Positions 35,030 to 43,588 of a DNA stretch of 64,000 nucleotides are shown here, piece after piece. Source of the stretch: JBPCMN01 sp013695115 (lineage in GTDB: Bacteria; Actinomycetota; Acidimicrobiia; IMCC26256; JACDBD01); NCBI GenBank assembly GCA_051002235.1, contig JBPCMN010000038.1, positions 1 to 64,000 of the forward strand, written 5' to 3'. The position numbers were made by a program, and so were the translations under genes. The notes below the pieces were generated by a model, which did no database searches, was not told where the DNA came from, and was given only the letters and a program-made list of their open reading frames with translations. Numbering within the stretch: the stretch's first letter is position 1; each line of letters begins with the position of its first letter.

Positions 35030-35919
35030 TGGCGGAGCGCTTCTCGTCGGTCGAGGACGTGGTCGACGGGCTGCGCAAGGTCGACTACCTCGCCGACGCC
35101 AACATCGCCGGGGTCGTGTACCTCGCCGACCGGCTCGAGAAGCCGGTGATGGTCGAGGGACCTGCCGGCGTCGGCAAGACCGAGCTGGCCAAAGCCATCG
35201 CCGAGGCCACCGGGGCGCGGCTGATCCGGCTGCAGTGCTACGAGGACCTCGACGAGTCGAAGGCGCTCTACGAGTGGAACTACAAGAAGCAGTTGCTCCG
35301 CATCCAGGCCGACCGCGAGCACGAGAACAGCTGGTCCGACGTCGAGGCCGACATCTTCTCCGAGCCGTTCCTGCTGACCCGGCCGCTGCTCGAGGCCATC
35401 CGGGCCGACGAGCCGATCGTGCTGCTCATCGACGAGGTCGACCGGGTCGAGATCGAGACCGAGGCGCTCCTGCTCGAGGTGCTCTCCGACTTCCAGGTGT
35501 CGATCCCCGAGTTGGGAACGATCGTCGGCGCCCAACGCCCGATCGTGATCCTCACCTCGAACAACACCCGTGAGCTGTCGGAGGCTCTCAAGCGCCGCTG
35601 CCTCTACCTCCACGTCGACTACCCCGACCTCGAGCGCGAGAAGGAGATCGTGCGGGTGCGGGTGCCGGAGATCGACGAGGAACTGGCCGAGCAGGTCGCC
35701 CGGGTCGTGCGGTCGATCCGCCAGCTCGAATTGAAGAAGGCGCCGTCGATCTCGGAGACGATCGACTGGGCCCGCACGCTGATCTACCTGGGCAAGACCG
35801 AGATCGATCCCGAGGTGATCCAGGAGACGTTGCACGTGCTCCTGAAGTACCAGTCCGACATCACCAAGGCGCGCAAGGAGCTCGAGACCACCGCCGCCCC
35901 CGGCGCCAACCCCTCCTGA
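35029..35919 (+). CDS. MoxR-family AAA+ ATPase (CoxD-like)
   Basis: The 296-residue ATPase has Walker A EGPAGVGKTELAK, Walker B PIVLLIDEVDRVE, sensor 1 VILTSNNTRELSEALKRR and an arginine-rich C-terminal lid. MoxR proteins with VWA partners act as metal-insertion or maturation chaperones. The VWA gene follows after 12 bases. No carbon-monoxide dehydrogenase genes are nearby, so the client is unknown. Confidence 0.88.
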   Translation: MAERFSSVEDVVDGLRKVDYLADANIAGVVYLADRLEKPVMVEGPAGVGKTELAKAIAEATGARLIRLQCYEDLDESKALYEWNYKKQLLRIQADREHENSWSDVEADIFSEPFLLTRPLLEAIRADEPIVLLIDEVDRVEIETEALLLEVLSDFQVSIPELGTIVGAQRPIVILTSNNTRELSEALKRRCLYLHVDYPDLEREKEIVRVRVPEIDEELAEQVARVVRSIRQLELKKAPSISETIDWARTLIYLGKTEIDPEVIQETLHVLLKYQSDITKARKELETTAAPGANPS

Positions 35920-35931
35920 GGGTCTGAGGCC

Positions 35932-37431
35932 GTGGCCTTCAATGCCGCGAAGGTGATCGACGCCATCGAGCGTTACGGGGTCGGGGGTGCGGGCGGAGGC
36001 CCGCCCGACGCGGGAAGCATGCTCGACGTGCTCCAGGGCTTCGTCCATGAGTTGCGCGCCGCCGGCCTGCCGGTGTCGATGACCGAGAACCTCGACGCCA
36101 TGCGGGCGGTCGAGCACATCGAGATCGCCGATCGCGACACGTTCAAGGCCGCGCTCGGCGCCACCCTGGTGAAGCACCACCACCACTGGAGCGCCTTCGA
36201 GACCGTGTTCGACGTCTACTTCTCGCTCTACGCACCCGGCGTCGACGGCGAGGACGGCGACGGCGACGCCTGGGCCGAGATGCAGGCGATGGAGGGTGGG
36301 GGCGCGGGCGGCGAGATGTCGGCCGAGGAGCTGGCGGAGATGCTGCTCAACGCGCTCATGAACACGGACGAGGACGAGATGCGCCGCCTCGCCGGGATGG
36401 CTGTCAGCCGGTACGCGGGCATGGAGCCGGGCCGCCCGGTCGGCGGCACGTACTACCTGTACCGCACGCTCCGGCAGCTCGACCTCGAAGGTATGGCGGC
36501 CCGCATGATGGGCCGGGCCCGGGAGCAGGGCGACACAGTCGAAGGCGACCCGCTCGAGGAGCGGCTCCAGCGCGAGGAGTTCGAGGAACGCCTCCGCCGG
36601 CTACGCGAGCTGGTCGAGGCCGAGATCCGCCGGCGCCTGGTGGCGGACCGCGGCGTTGAGGCGATGGCCCGCACGCTGCGCAAGCCGTTGCCTGAGGACG
36701 TCGACTTCATGCACGCCTCCCGCGAGGAGATGCAGGCACTCCAGCGCGCCATCTACCCGCTGACGCGGGCGCTGGCGGCGCGGCTGGCGCAGCGGCGGAA
36801 GCGGAAGAACCGGGGTCACCTCGACTTCCGATCCACGGTGCGCCACTCCCTCAGCTACGGCGGCGTGCCGGCGGAGCCGAAGTTCCGCCATCCCCGGCCG
36901 TCCCGGCCGGAGATCATGGTGGTGGCGGACATCTCCGGCTCGGTGGCGAGCTTCGCCCGCTTCACGCTCCAGTTCGTGTACGCGATGGCGAGCCAGTTCT
37001 CGAAGGTGCGGTCGTGGGTGTTCATCGACGGCATCGACGAGGTCACCCGCTTCTTCCAGGAGTCCGACGACATCGCCGAGGCGATCCAGCGGGTCAACAC
37101 CGAGGCCGACGTCGTATGGGTGGACGGTCACTCCGACTACGGCCACGCGCTCGAGGTGTTCCGCGAGCGCCACCTCACGGAGATCACGCCCAAGACGTCG
37201 ATCATCCTCCTCGGCGACGCTCGCAACAACTACCACGCGTCCCAGAACGCAATCGTCAAGGAGCTGGGCCAGCGCGCCCGGCGCGTCTACTGGCTCAACC
37301 CCGAGCCCCGCGGCTACTGGGACACCGGCGACTCGATCGTCTCCGACTACGGGATCTACTGCGACGGGGTGTTCGAATGTCGCAATCTGCGTCAGCTCGA
37401 GAGCTTCGTCTCCGCCATCGTCGAGGGCTGA
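35932..37431 (+). CDS. VWA-domain protein (CoxE-like)
   Basis: The 499-residue protein has an acidic helical N-terminal half and a C-terminal von Willebrand A domain with the metal-site motif VVADISGSVASF (DxSxS) and ILLGDARNNY. It is the partner of the MoxR ATPase upstream. Residues about 100-130 are Asp/Gly/Met-rich. The start is GTG 35932, a few bases after a GAGG. Confidence 0.86.
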   Translation: MAFNAAKVIDAIERYGVGGAGGGPPDAGSMLDVLQGFVHELRAAGLPVSMTENLDAMRAVEHIEIADRDTFKAALGATLVKHHHHWSAFETVFDVYFSLYAPGVDGEDGDGDAWAEMQAMEGGGAGGEMSAEELAEMLLNALMNTDEDEMRRLAGMAVSRYAGMEPGRPVGGTYYLYRTLRQLDLEGMAARMMGRAREQGDTVEGDPLEERLQREEFEERLRRLRELVEAEIRRRLVADRGVEAMARTLRKPLPEDVDFMHASREEMQALQRAIYPLTRALAARLAQRRKRKNRGHLDFRSTVRHSLSYGGVPAEPKFRHPRPSRPEIMVVADISGSVASFARFTLQFVYAMASQFSKVRSWVFIDGIDEVTRFFQESDDIAEAIQRVNTEADVVWVDGHSDYGHALEVFRERHLTEITPKTSIILLGDARNNYHASQNAIVKELGQRARRVYWLNPEPRGYWDTGDSIVSDYGIYCDGVFECRNLRQLESFVSAIVEG

Positions 37432-37442
37432 GCCGGTGCCCC

Positions 37443-37460
37443 CGCCCGGGAAACCGGGCG
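37443..37460 (+). terminator. GAAA-tetraloop hairpin after the VWA gene
   Basis: CGCCCGG and CCGGGCG form a perfect 7-bp stem closed by the stable tetraloop GAAA. It begins 12 bases after the VWA stop and ends five bases before the -10 of the kinase gene. This is a good place for termination, but no T-tract follows. Confidence 0.45.
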
Positions 37461-37465
37461 AACGG

Positions 37466-37471
37466 TACGAT
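37466..37471 (+). promoter_or_regulatory. -10 element (TACGAT) of the kinase-cyclase gene
   Basis: TACGAT is followed by six bases and GTG 37478. It fixes the start at 37478 rather than at GTG 37436, which lies before the hairpin. Confidence 0.5.
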
Positions 37472-37477
37472 TCGCCC

Positions 37478-40400
37478 GTGAACTGCGCGGCCTGCGGACA
37501 CCAGAACCGGTCGGAGGCCCGGTTCTGCGACGGGTGCGGCGCGCGCCTCGAGACGACGCCGCCGCCCGCCGCCCTGCCCGCGACCGTCGACGGCCGGTAC
37601 GAGGTCCGCAGCCTCCTCGGCGAAGGCGCCCGCAAGCGCGTCTACCTCGCGCTCGACACGCGGCTGGACCGCGAGGTGGCGCTGGCGGTCGTGAAGACGG
37701 AGGGACTGGACGAGGCCGGGCGCTACCGGATCGAGCGAGAGGCCCGCGCCATGGCCCGCCTCGGCGATCACCCACACATCGTCACCGTGTTCGACGTCGG
37801 TGAAGTCGAGGGCGCGCCGCACATCGTGTCCCAGTACATGGCCGGGGGCTCGCTGGCCGAGCACCTGGCGGGGGCGGACGACCATCGCCTGTCGGCCGAC
37901 GAGGCGCTCGGAATCGCCGAGCAGATCGCCCGGGCGCTCGAGCACGCGCACCGGCTCGGGATCGTCCACCGCGACGTCAAGCCGGCCAACGTCTGGCTCG
38001 CGAGCGACGGCACCGTGCAGCTGGGGGACTTCGGGCTGGCCGTCCCGATCGATGCGTCCCGCATCACGTCGGAGGGCATGGTGGTGGGCACCGTTGCCTA
38101 CCTCGCGCCCGAGCAGGCGCTCGGACGGACGCCGGACGGCCGCGCCGACCTCTACTCGCTCGGCGTGGTGCTGTACGAGATGCTCACCGGCCGCCCTCCG
38201 TTCCTCGGGGAAGACACGGTGGCCGTGATCTCGCAACACCTCAACACGGCCCCGGTCGCGCCCTCCTGGCACAACGCCGAGGTCCCGCCGGCGGTCGAGT
38301 CGCTCGTGATGCGGCTCCTGGCCAAGGACCCGGCCGAGCGGCCGGCGGACGCGGCCGAGGCCGGGGCGGAGATCGGGCGGATCCGTGAAGCGCCCGTCGA
38401 GCCCGCCACCATCCCCGCCGTCGACCCGGTCCGCCGGGCGGTCGGCGCCGCGGGGTGGGGCCACTTCGTCGGCCGCTCGGACGAGCTCGCCGAGCTGCGC
38501 GCCGCAATGGATGACACCCTGTCGGGCCGCAGCCGGCTGGTGATGGTCGTCGGCGAGCCCGGGATCGGCAAGACGCGTCTCTCGGAGGAGCTGGCCACCT
38601 ACGCCGCGTTGCGCGGTGCGCAGATCTGTTGGGGTCGTTGCTACGAGGGCGAGCTCGGCGTGCCGTACCGTCCGTTCGTCGAGGCCCTGCGCGCCTACGT
38701 GCGGGAGCGACCCGATGACGAGCTGCGCGCCGAGCTGAGCACCGGCGCGCCCGAGGTCGCCACGCTCGTGTCCGACCTGCGCGAGCGTTTTCCCGATCTT
38801 CCCCTCTCACCGCCGTTGGAGGGCGACGCCGAGCGTCTGCGGCTCTTCGAGGGCGTGACGACGTTCCTGCACAACGCGACCGCGACCCAGCCCCTGGTGC
38901 TCCTGCTCGACGACCTCCATTGGGCCGACAAGCCCTCGTTGCTCCTCTTGCAGTATCTGGCCCGCAACCTTGGCCGCGATCGTGTGCTGATCGTCGGCAC
39001 GTACCGGGACGTCGAGCTCGACCGCACGCACCCCTTGGCCGACACGGTGGCCACGCTGCGTCGGGAGCGGCTGTACCAACGCGTGCTGCTGCGGGGACTG
39101 CCGCGCGACGATGTGAAGTCCTTCATCGAGGCGATCGGCGAGCAGGAGACGCCCGACGAGTTCGCCGACGTCGTGCACCGCGAGACCGAGGGCAACCCCT
39201 TCTTCGTCGCCGAGGTCCTCCGGCACCTGGCCGAGACCGGCGCCCTCGAGCGGGTCGACGGGCGCTGGGTCGGCACGCCCGAGTCGGTGGCCGCCAACCT
39301 CCCCGAGGGTGTGCGCGAGGTGATCGGCCGGCGTCTCGACCACCTCTCCGAAGCGTGCAACCGGATGCTCACCGTCGCCAGCGCGATGTCGGGAGGCTTC
39401 ACGGTTGACGTCGTGAGCGCGGTGACCGGCGACGGCGAGGATCGTACCCTCGACCTCCTCGACGAGGCACTGGCGCGGCAGATCGTGCGTGAGCGACGCG
39501 ACCAGAGCGGGGTGTACGAGTTCACGCACGCGTTGATCCGCCAGACCGTCTACGGGGAGCTGAGCACGCCCCGGCGCGTGCGGCTCCACCGCCAGATCGG
39601 CGAGGCCCTCGAGGACCGCTACGCCGACCACCTCGACGGCCATCTGCCCGAGCTCGCCCACCACTGGTTCCAGGCTGCGCCCGGCGGCGACGTCGACAAG
39701 GCCGTCGACTACGCGACCCGGGCCGGTGACGACGCGCGCACCCGGGCCGCCCACGAGGAGGCGGCCCGCTCCTACGACATGGCGCTCCAGGCGCTCGACC
39801 TCGCCGACGGCGCCGACGCAGCGCGCCGGGCCGAGCTGCTCCTCGCCCTCGGCAACGCCCGCAACCGGGCCGGCGAGGGCGCGGCGGCCGAGTCCGCGCT
39901 ACTCGACGCGGCCGGCCTGGCCCGCCAGCTCGGCGAACCGGTCCTGCTCGGCCGGATCGCCGACACCTACGTCGAGCTGCGCTACACGCCCTCGGGAGCC
40001 GACGAGACCGCCGTCGAGCTGCTGGAGGAGGCGATCGCCGGCCTCGGCCCGGCCGACGACGGGCTGCGAGCCCGGCTGCTCTCGCGTCTCAGCTCGCAGT
40101 TCGTGTTCAGCAACTCGGACAAGTCCAGGGTCCTGGCCGAGGAGGCGGTTGCGGCGGGCCGGCGGGCCGACGACCCCGGCGCCCTCGCCATCGCGCTGTC
40201 GCGTTGGGCGTGGTTCGCGTACCGGGACGACCCCCACGACCGCGACCGCGAGCTGCAGGAGGAGCTCGACCGGCTGACCGTCGCCGCCGGCGATCTCGAC
40301 CTGGCGTTCAACAACGCCAACATCCGCCTAGTGGAGGCGCTGGAGCTCGGCAACCGGAGCGACTACGACGACCAGATCGAGCGCGTCACGGAGCTGGCGG

Positions 40401-41770
40401 AGGAGACCCGCGCGCCGTGGCACCGGAGCGTTGCCGTGCAGGCCCAGGCCGGGCGGGCCGTCCTCGAGGGCCGGTACGCCAACGCCGAGGGCTTCGCCGG
40501 CGACCTCCTGGCCAAGGTGCGCTCGCTCGGCGACCCGGCCATGGTCCAGTCGGTCGGCGTGATCATGTACCCGGCTTTGCGCGAGCAGGGACGGTTGGGC
40601 GACCTCGAGGGGCCCACGCGGCGCGCCGTCGCCGAGTTCCCGGCCACCGTCGCCTGGCGGGCGGGGCTGGCCCAGCTGGTGTGCGAGCTGGGCAAGCTCG
40701 ACGCCGCTCGCGAACAGGTCGAGGTACTGGCCGAGGACGGGTTCCAGGCGCTCGCGGTGGAGGGGACCGGTCACTATGGGTTGGTCGGGACGGCCGAGGT
40801 CGTCGCCCGCCTCGACGAGCGAGCCCACGCCCAGCGCCTGCTCGATCTGATGCAACCGGTCGCCGGGCTCGGGACGCACCTCGGGCCGTGGGCGTACCAC
40901 GGTGCCGTGGACCGCTACCTCGGTCTGCTCGCCGCCACCCTCGATCGGCTCGACGAGGCCGTCGCTCACTACGAGGCGGCGCTGGAGATCCATTCGCGCA
41001 TGGGTGCCCGCCCGTGGCTGGCCCGCACTCGCTACGACCTCGCCCGGACACTGCTCGCGCGAGCCGGCCCCGGCGATCGCGAGCGCGCCGCCTCGGAGCT
41101 CAACCAAGCGCTCGACGCCGCCAACGAGATCGGCATGCCCCGCCTTCTCGAGCAGGCGCTGGCGGTCAAGCTCGAAGCCCAGGGCGTCTCGTCGTCGTCT
41201 TCGCAGGCATCGATCGACATCATCGCCGCCGCCGTGTCAGTCGAGCAGCCCGACCTGCGCTCTCACGCCGCCGCCGACGGCCGCGTCGCGATCCTGTTCT
41301 CGGACATCGAGGGTTACACGGCCATGACCGAGCGCCTCGGGGACCGTCGGGTGCAGGAGGTCGTGAGGCGGCACAACGACATCGTCCGGGCGGCGGTCAC
41401 CGAGCACGGCGGTACCGAGGTCAAGAACCAAGGCGACGGCTTCATGCTCGCGTTCGGTGATCCGGTCGCCGCGCTCGGCTGCGCCGTCGCCGTCCAGCAA
41501 GCTCTCGCCGCCCACTCCTTTGGCGACGACGTCGGACCGGTACGCGTCCGCATGGGCGTGCACGCCGGCGAGGTGATCCGCGAGGCGGACGACCTCTTCG
41601 GGCGCACCGTGATCGTTGCCGCCCGCGTCGCCGCAGCCGCATGCGGTGGCGAGATCCTCGTTAGCGAGGCAGTGCGCGCCAGCGCGCCCGAGGCCGCGTT
41701 CGCCGAGCCTCGCATGGTGGAGCTCAAGGGGCTCACGGGCCGGCACGCTGTCTACGCGCTGCGGGTGTGA
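37478..41770 (+). CDS. zinc ribbon - Ser/Thr kinase - AAA ATPase - TPR - adenylate/guanylate cyclase fusion
   Basis: A 1430-residue signalling protein. Cys 3, 6, 17 and 20 form a zinc ribbon (CAACG, CDGCG). The kinase domain (about 37-300) has GEGARKRV, the Lys in VALAVVKTEG, HRDVKPANV near 163 and GDFGLAV. An AAA/STAND ATPase follows, with GEPGIGKTRLSEE near 357 and LLLDDLHWADKPS. Residues about 750-1240 are TPR-like helical repeats. The C-terminus (from about 1265) is a class III cyclase with FSDIEGYTAM and KNQGDGFMLAF, both metal Asp residues present. The transition-state Asn position reads Ile (TVIVAAR). It is cytosolic, with no membrane helix. The inputs and cyclic-nucleotide output are inferred. 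Confidence 0.9.
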   Translation: MNCAACGHQNRSEARFCDGCGARLETTPPPAALPATVDGRYEVRSLLGEGARKRVYLALDTRLDREVALAVVKTEGLDEAGRYRIEREARAMARLGDHPHIVTVFDVGEVEGAPHIVSQYMAGGSLAEHLAGADDHRLSADEALGIAEQIARALEHAHRLGIVHRDVKPANVWLASDGTVQLGDFGLAVPIDASRITSEGMVVGTVAYLAPEQALGRTPDGRADLYSLGVVLYEMLTGRPPFLGEDTVAVISQHLNTAPVAPSWHNAEVPPAVESLVMRLLAKDPAERPADAAEAGAEIGRIREAPVEPATIPAVDPVRRAVGAAGWGHFVGRSDELAELRAAMDDTLSGRSRLVMVVGEPGIGKTRLSEELATYAALRGAQICWGRCYEGELGVPYRPFVEALRAYVRERPDDELRAELSTGAPEVATLVSDLRERFPDLPLSPPLEGDAERLRLFEGVTTFLHNATATQPLVLLLDDLHWADKPSLLLLQYLARNLGRDRVLIVGTYRDVELDRTHPLADTVATLRRERLYQRVLLRGLPRDDVKSFIEAIGEQETPDEFADVVHRETEGNPFFVAEVLRHLAETGALERVDGRWVGTPESVAANLPEGVREVIGRRLDHLSEACNRMLTVASAMSGGFTVDVVSAVTGDGEDRTLDLLDEALARQIVRERRDQSGVYEFTHALIRQTVYGELSTPRRVRLHRQIGEALEDRYADHLDGHLPELAHHWFQAAPGGDVDKAVDYATRAGDDARTRAAHEEAARSYDMALQALDLADGADAARRAELLLALGNARNRAGEGAAAESALLDAAGLARQLGEPVLLGRIADTYVELRYTPSGADETAVELLEEAIAGLGPADDGLRARLLSRLSSQFVFSNSDKSRVLAEEAVAAGRRADDPGALAIALSRWAWFAYRDDPHDRDRELQEELDRLTVAAGDLDLAFNNANIRLVEALELGNRSDYDDQIERVTELAEETRAPWHRSVAVQAQAGRAVLEGRYANAEGFAGDLLAKVRSLGDPAMVQSVGVIMYPALREQGRLGDLEGPTRRAVAEFPATVAWRAGLAQLVCELGKLDAAREQVEVLAEDGFQALAVEGTGHYGLVGTAEVVARLDERAHAQRLLDLMQPVAGLGTHLGPWAYHGAVDRYLGLLAATLDRLDEAVAHYEAALEIHSRMGARPWLARTRYDLARTLLARAGPGDRERAASELNQALDAANEIGMPRLLEQALAVKLEAQGVSSSSSQASIDIIAAAVSVEQPDLRSHAAADGRVAILFSDIEGYTAMTERLGDRRVQEVVRRHNDIVRAAVTEHGGTEVKNQGDGFMLAFGDPVAALGCAVAVQQALAAHSFGDDVGPVRVRMGVHAGEVIREADDLFGRTVIVAARVAAAACGGEILVSEAVRASAPEAAFAEPRMVELKGLTGRHAVYALRV

Positions 41771-42429
41771 CGTTCTCCTCGCCGCGGTCGCCTCATCGCC
41801 TCGAGCAGCGTCCAGGCCCGGTCGGCGATGCGCCCGAGGGCGATGAGCTGCGCCCGCTCCCGGCGGCGTAGCGGGTGGCCCTCCCGGCCCACCAGCAACA
41901 GCGCGTCGTGATCGGCCAGCGCGGCGACCGCGAGGTCCTCGGGGCCGGCGATCCCGTCGGCGACCATCGGTGACGCGGCCGTGCCGGCGGCGAGGGCGGC
42001 CAGCTTGTCGGGCGCGGGCGCGTCGCCGTCGCGGGAGAGCGTCTCGCCGTGGTGGAGGAGCGCGACCCAGTCGGCGAGGAACTCCCGACGGAGGTGCGTG
42101 ACGAGGACGTGGTGGAGGTCGTCGACGCCGATGGCGGAGCACAGCGCCGCGGCGGAGTCGAGCGCGTCGAGACGAGGGTCGGGGAAGTCGGTGACCGTGC
42201 GGACCTCCTCGACCTTGGCCCCGTCGACCTCCTCGATCTCCCGCACGACCATCGCCAGTACCTCATCACTCTCGAGCTCGACCGCGAATTCGTCGACGGC
42301 GACGCCGTCGCCGCGTTCCAATACGTCGAGGCCCACGATGTCGCCACGGATCGCGCCGATGCGGGACGCCACCGCGCCGAGGGCACCAGGACGGTCGGGG
42401 AGCCAGACCCGGATCAGGACGTGTATCAC
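41752..42429 (-). CDS. ACT-domain protein
   Basis: The 225-residue protein starts with an ACT fold (VLIRVWLPDRPGALGAVASRIG), the usual small-ligand regulatory module. A second domain of about 140 residues has a GAF-like or universal-stress-like feel (ALADHDALLLVGREGHPLRRRE); I cannot name it with certainty. It starts at GTG 42429 with TAGCCT six bases upstream (leaderless). Its 3' end overlaps the convergent kinase-cyclase gene by 19 bases. Confidence 0.75.
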   Translation of the reverse strand: MIHVLIRVWLPDRPGALGAVASRIGAIRGDIVGLDVLERGDGVAVDEFAVELESDEVLAMVVREIEEVDGAKVEEVRTVTDFPDPRLDALDSAAALCSAIGVDDLHHVLVTHLRREFLADWVALLHHGETLSRDGDAPAPDKLAALAAGTAASPMVADGIAGPEDLAVAALADHDALLLVGREGHPLRRRERAQLIALGRIADRAWTLLEAMRRPRRGERHTRSA

Positions 42430-42435
42430 CGGCGC

Positions 42436-42441
42436 AGGCTA
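42436..42441 (-). promoter_or_regulatory. -10 element (TAGCCT) of the ACT-domain gene
   Basis: On the minus strand TAGCCT is followed by six bases and GTG 42429. It faces the nadD leader promoter 40 bases away. Confidence 0.45.
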
Positions 42442-42481
42442 CGGCGTCGTTGTCTCGGGCGTGTTACCGGAACGTGAACCG

Positions 42482-42487
42482 TAGACT
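42482..42487 (+). promoter_or_regulatory. -10 element (TAGACT) of the nadD leader ORF
   Basis: TAGACT is followed by six bases and GTG 42494, the same layout as at the proA leader ORF. Confidence 0.5.
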
Positions 42488-42493
42488 CACGCG

Positions 42494-42589
42494 GTGCAAG
42501 GGGCACGACCGATTCACAACGCATCGACTTGGCGTCCGAGCGAGCGCTCGCGGCGCAGGTATCCTGCGCCGCAGCGAGCGAGGCCATGA
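42494..42589 (+). CDS. 31-residue leaderless leader peptide before nadD
   Basis: GTG 42494 to TGA 42587-42589. It has 31 residues like the proA leader and shares TWRPSER and RRYPAPQRAR. Its stop overlaps the nadD ATG 42586 as ATGA, so ribosomes could pass directly to nadD. Between the two leaders several codon differences are synonymous (ACA/ACT, CGA/CGC, TAC/TAT, CCA/CCG). Function unknown. Confidence 0.5.
   Translation: MQGARPIHNASTWRPSERSRRRYPAPQRARP
42530..42584 (+). repeat. palindromic repeat A, copy 2
   Basis: This is the second 55-base copy. The hairpin is GCGGCGCAGG-TAT-CCTGCGCCGC (42550-42572). A core-only third copy lies at 53889-53911. Confidence 0.7.
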
Positions 42590-43173
42590 CGATGGAACGC
42601 ATCGGTTTGTTCGGTGGCACCTTCGATCCCGTGCACGTCGGCCACGTGGTCGCGGCGGTCGACACCCGCGCTGCGCTCGACCTCGACCGCGTGCTCATGG
42701 TGGTGGCGGGCGATCCGTGGCAGAAGCGCGACCGTGTCGTCGCGGGCGCAACCGACCGGCTCGCGCTGGTCGAGGCCGCCGTCGCTGACATCGAGGGCGT
42801 CGAGGCCTGCGCGCTGGAGGTCGAACGGGACGGACCGTCGGTCACGGCCGACACCCTCGAAGCCCTGGCCGCGCCTGATCGGGAGCTGTTCCTCGTACTC
42901 GGCACCGACGCGGTCTCGAATATGCCGACCTGGCGGCGGCTCGAGGAGACGCGCCACCTGGCCACGCTCGCGATCGTCGAACGGGGCGGGGTGGGCGGCG
43001 TGGGCCCGCCCGGTGACGGCTGGCACGTCGAGCACGTCAAGATCCCGCAACTCGACATTGCGTCGACCGATCTGCGCGACCGTCTCGGCGCCGGGCGACC
43101 GATCGACGGGCTGGTCCCGCCGGCGGCGGTGCGTGTGATCCGGGAACGCGGCCTCTACACTGACCGGCGATGA
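42586..43173 (+). CDS. nadD: nicotinate-nucleotide adenylyltransferase
   Basis: The 195-residue enzyme transfers AMP to nicotinate mononucleotide in NAD synthesis. GLFGGTFDPVHVGH is the nucleotidyl-transferase motif, LFLVLGTDAVSNMPTW holds the central signature and IASTDLRDRL replaces the C-terminal ISSTxIR. ATG 42586 overlaps the leader ORF stop; ATG 42592 is possible. Confidence 0.94.
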   Translation: MTMERIGLFGGTFDPVHVGHVVAAVDTRAALDLDRVLMVVAGDPWQKRDRVVAGATDRLALVEAAVADIEGVEACALEVERDGPSVTADTLEALAAPDRELFLVLGTDAVSNMPTWRRLEETRHLATLAIVERGGVGGVGPPGDGWHVEHVKIPQLDIASTDLRDRLGAGRPIDGLVPPAAVRVIRERGLYTDRR

Positions 43174-43196
43174 CGCCCGCCGGGACGACCGCTTGA
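43170..43196 (+). CDS. 8-residue bridging mini-ORF between nadD and rsfS
   Basis: ATG 43170 overlaps the nadD stop as ATGA, and its own TGA (43194-43196) overlaps TTG 43193 of rsfS as TTGA. It would encode MTPAGTTA. The arrangement suggests stop-start coupling across the gap. The peptide itself is probably unimportant. Confidence 0.4.
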   Translation: MTPAGTTA

Positions 43197-43588
43197 CCAG
43201 CCCCCCGGTCGCGGGCGCCCCTGAGATGGATGGAAGGCGTCGGGCCGTCATCGCCGCCGGTGCCGCGGCGGGCAAGAAGGCCGACGACGTGGTGGTCCTC
43301 GACGTCGGCGACATCATCTCCATCACCGACCTGTTCGTGATCGCCAGCGCGTCGAACACCCGGCTGGTGCGCACCGTCGTCGACGAGATCGAGCGCGTGC
43401 TGAAGGAGCAGGCGAGCGTCTCGCCCCGCGCCAGTGAGGGGCTCGACGACGCGTCGTGGGTGCTGCTCGACTATGGAGACATTGTCGTGCACGTCTTCCT
43501 GGCCGAGACCCGTGCCTATTACGACCTCGACCGGCTGTGGGCTGACGCGCCCCGCGTCGACTGGGAGCAGGCGGTCGCGGTCTCCTAG
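43193..43588 (+). CDS. rsfS: ribosomal silencing factor RsfS
   Basis: The 131-residue protein binds L14 and blocks subunit joining under starvation. VVVLDVGDIISITDLFVIASASN and DDASWVLLDYGDIVVHVFL, followed by RAYYDLDRLWADA, are family signatures. I use TTG 43193 because the mini-ORF stop overlaps it; ATG 43226 would remove 11 residues without loss of the domain. Confidence 0.9.
   Translation: MTSPPVAGAPEMDGRRRAVIAAGAAAGKKADDVVVLDVGDIISITDLFVIASASNTRLVRTVVDEIERVLKEQASVSPRASEGLDDASWVLLDYGDIVVHVFLAETRAYYDLDRLWADAPRVDWEQAVAVS

Noticed and set aside
41616..42484. Plus-strand frames opposite the ACT-domain gene
   Set aside because: The minus strand has a good ACT motif, a leaderless promoter and normal codon use; the plus frames have none.
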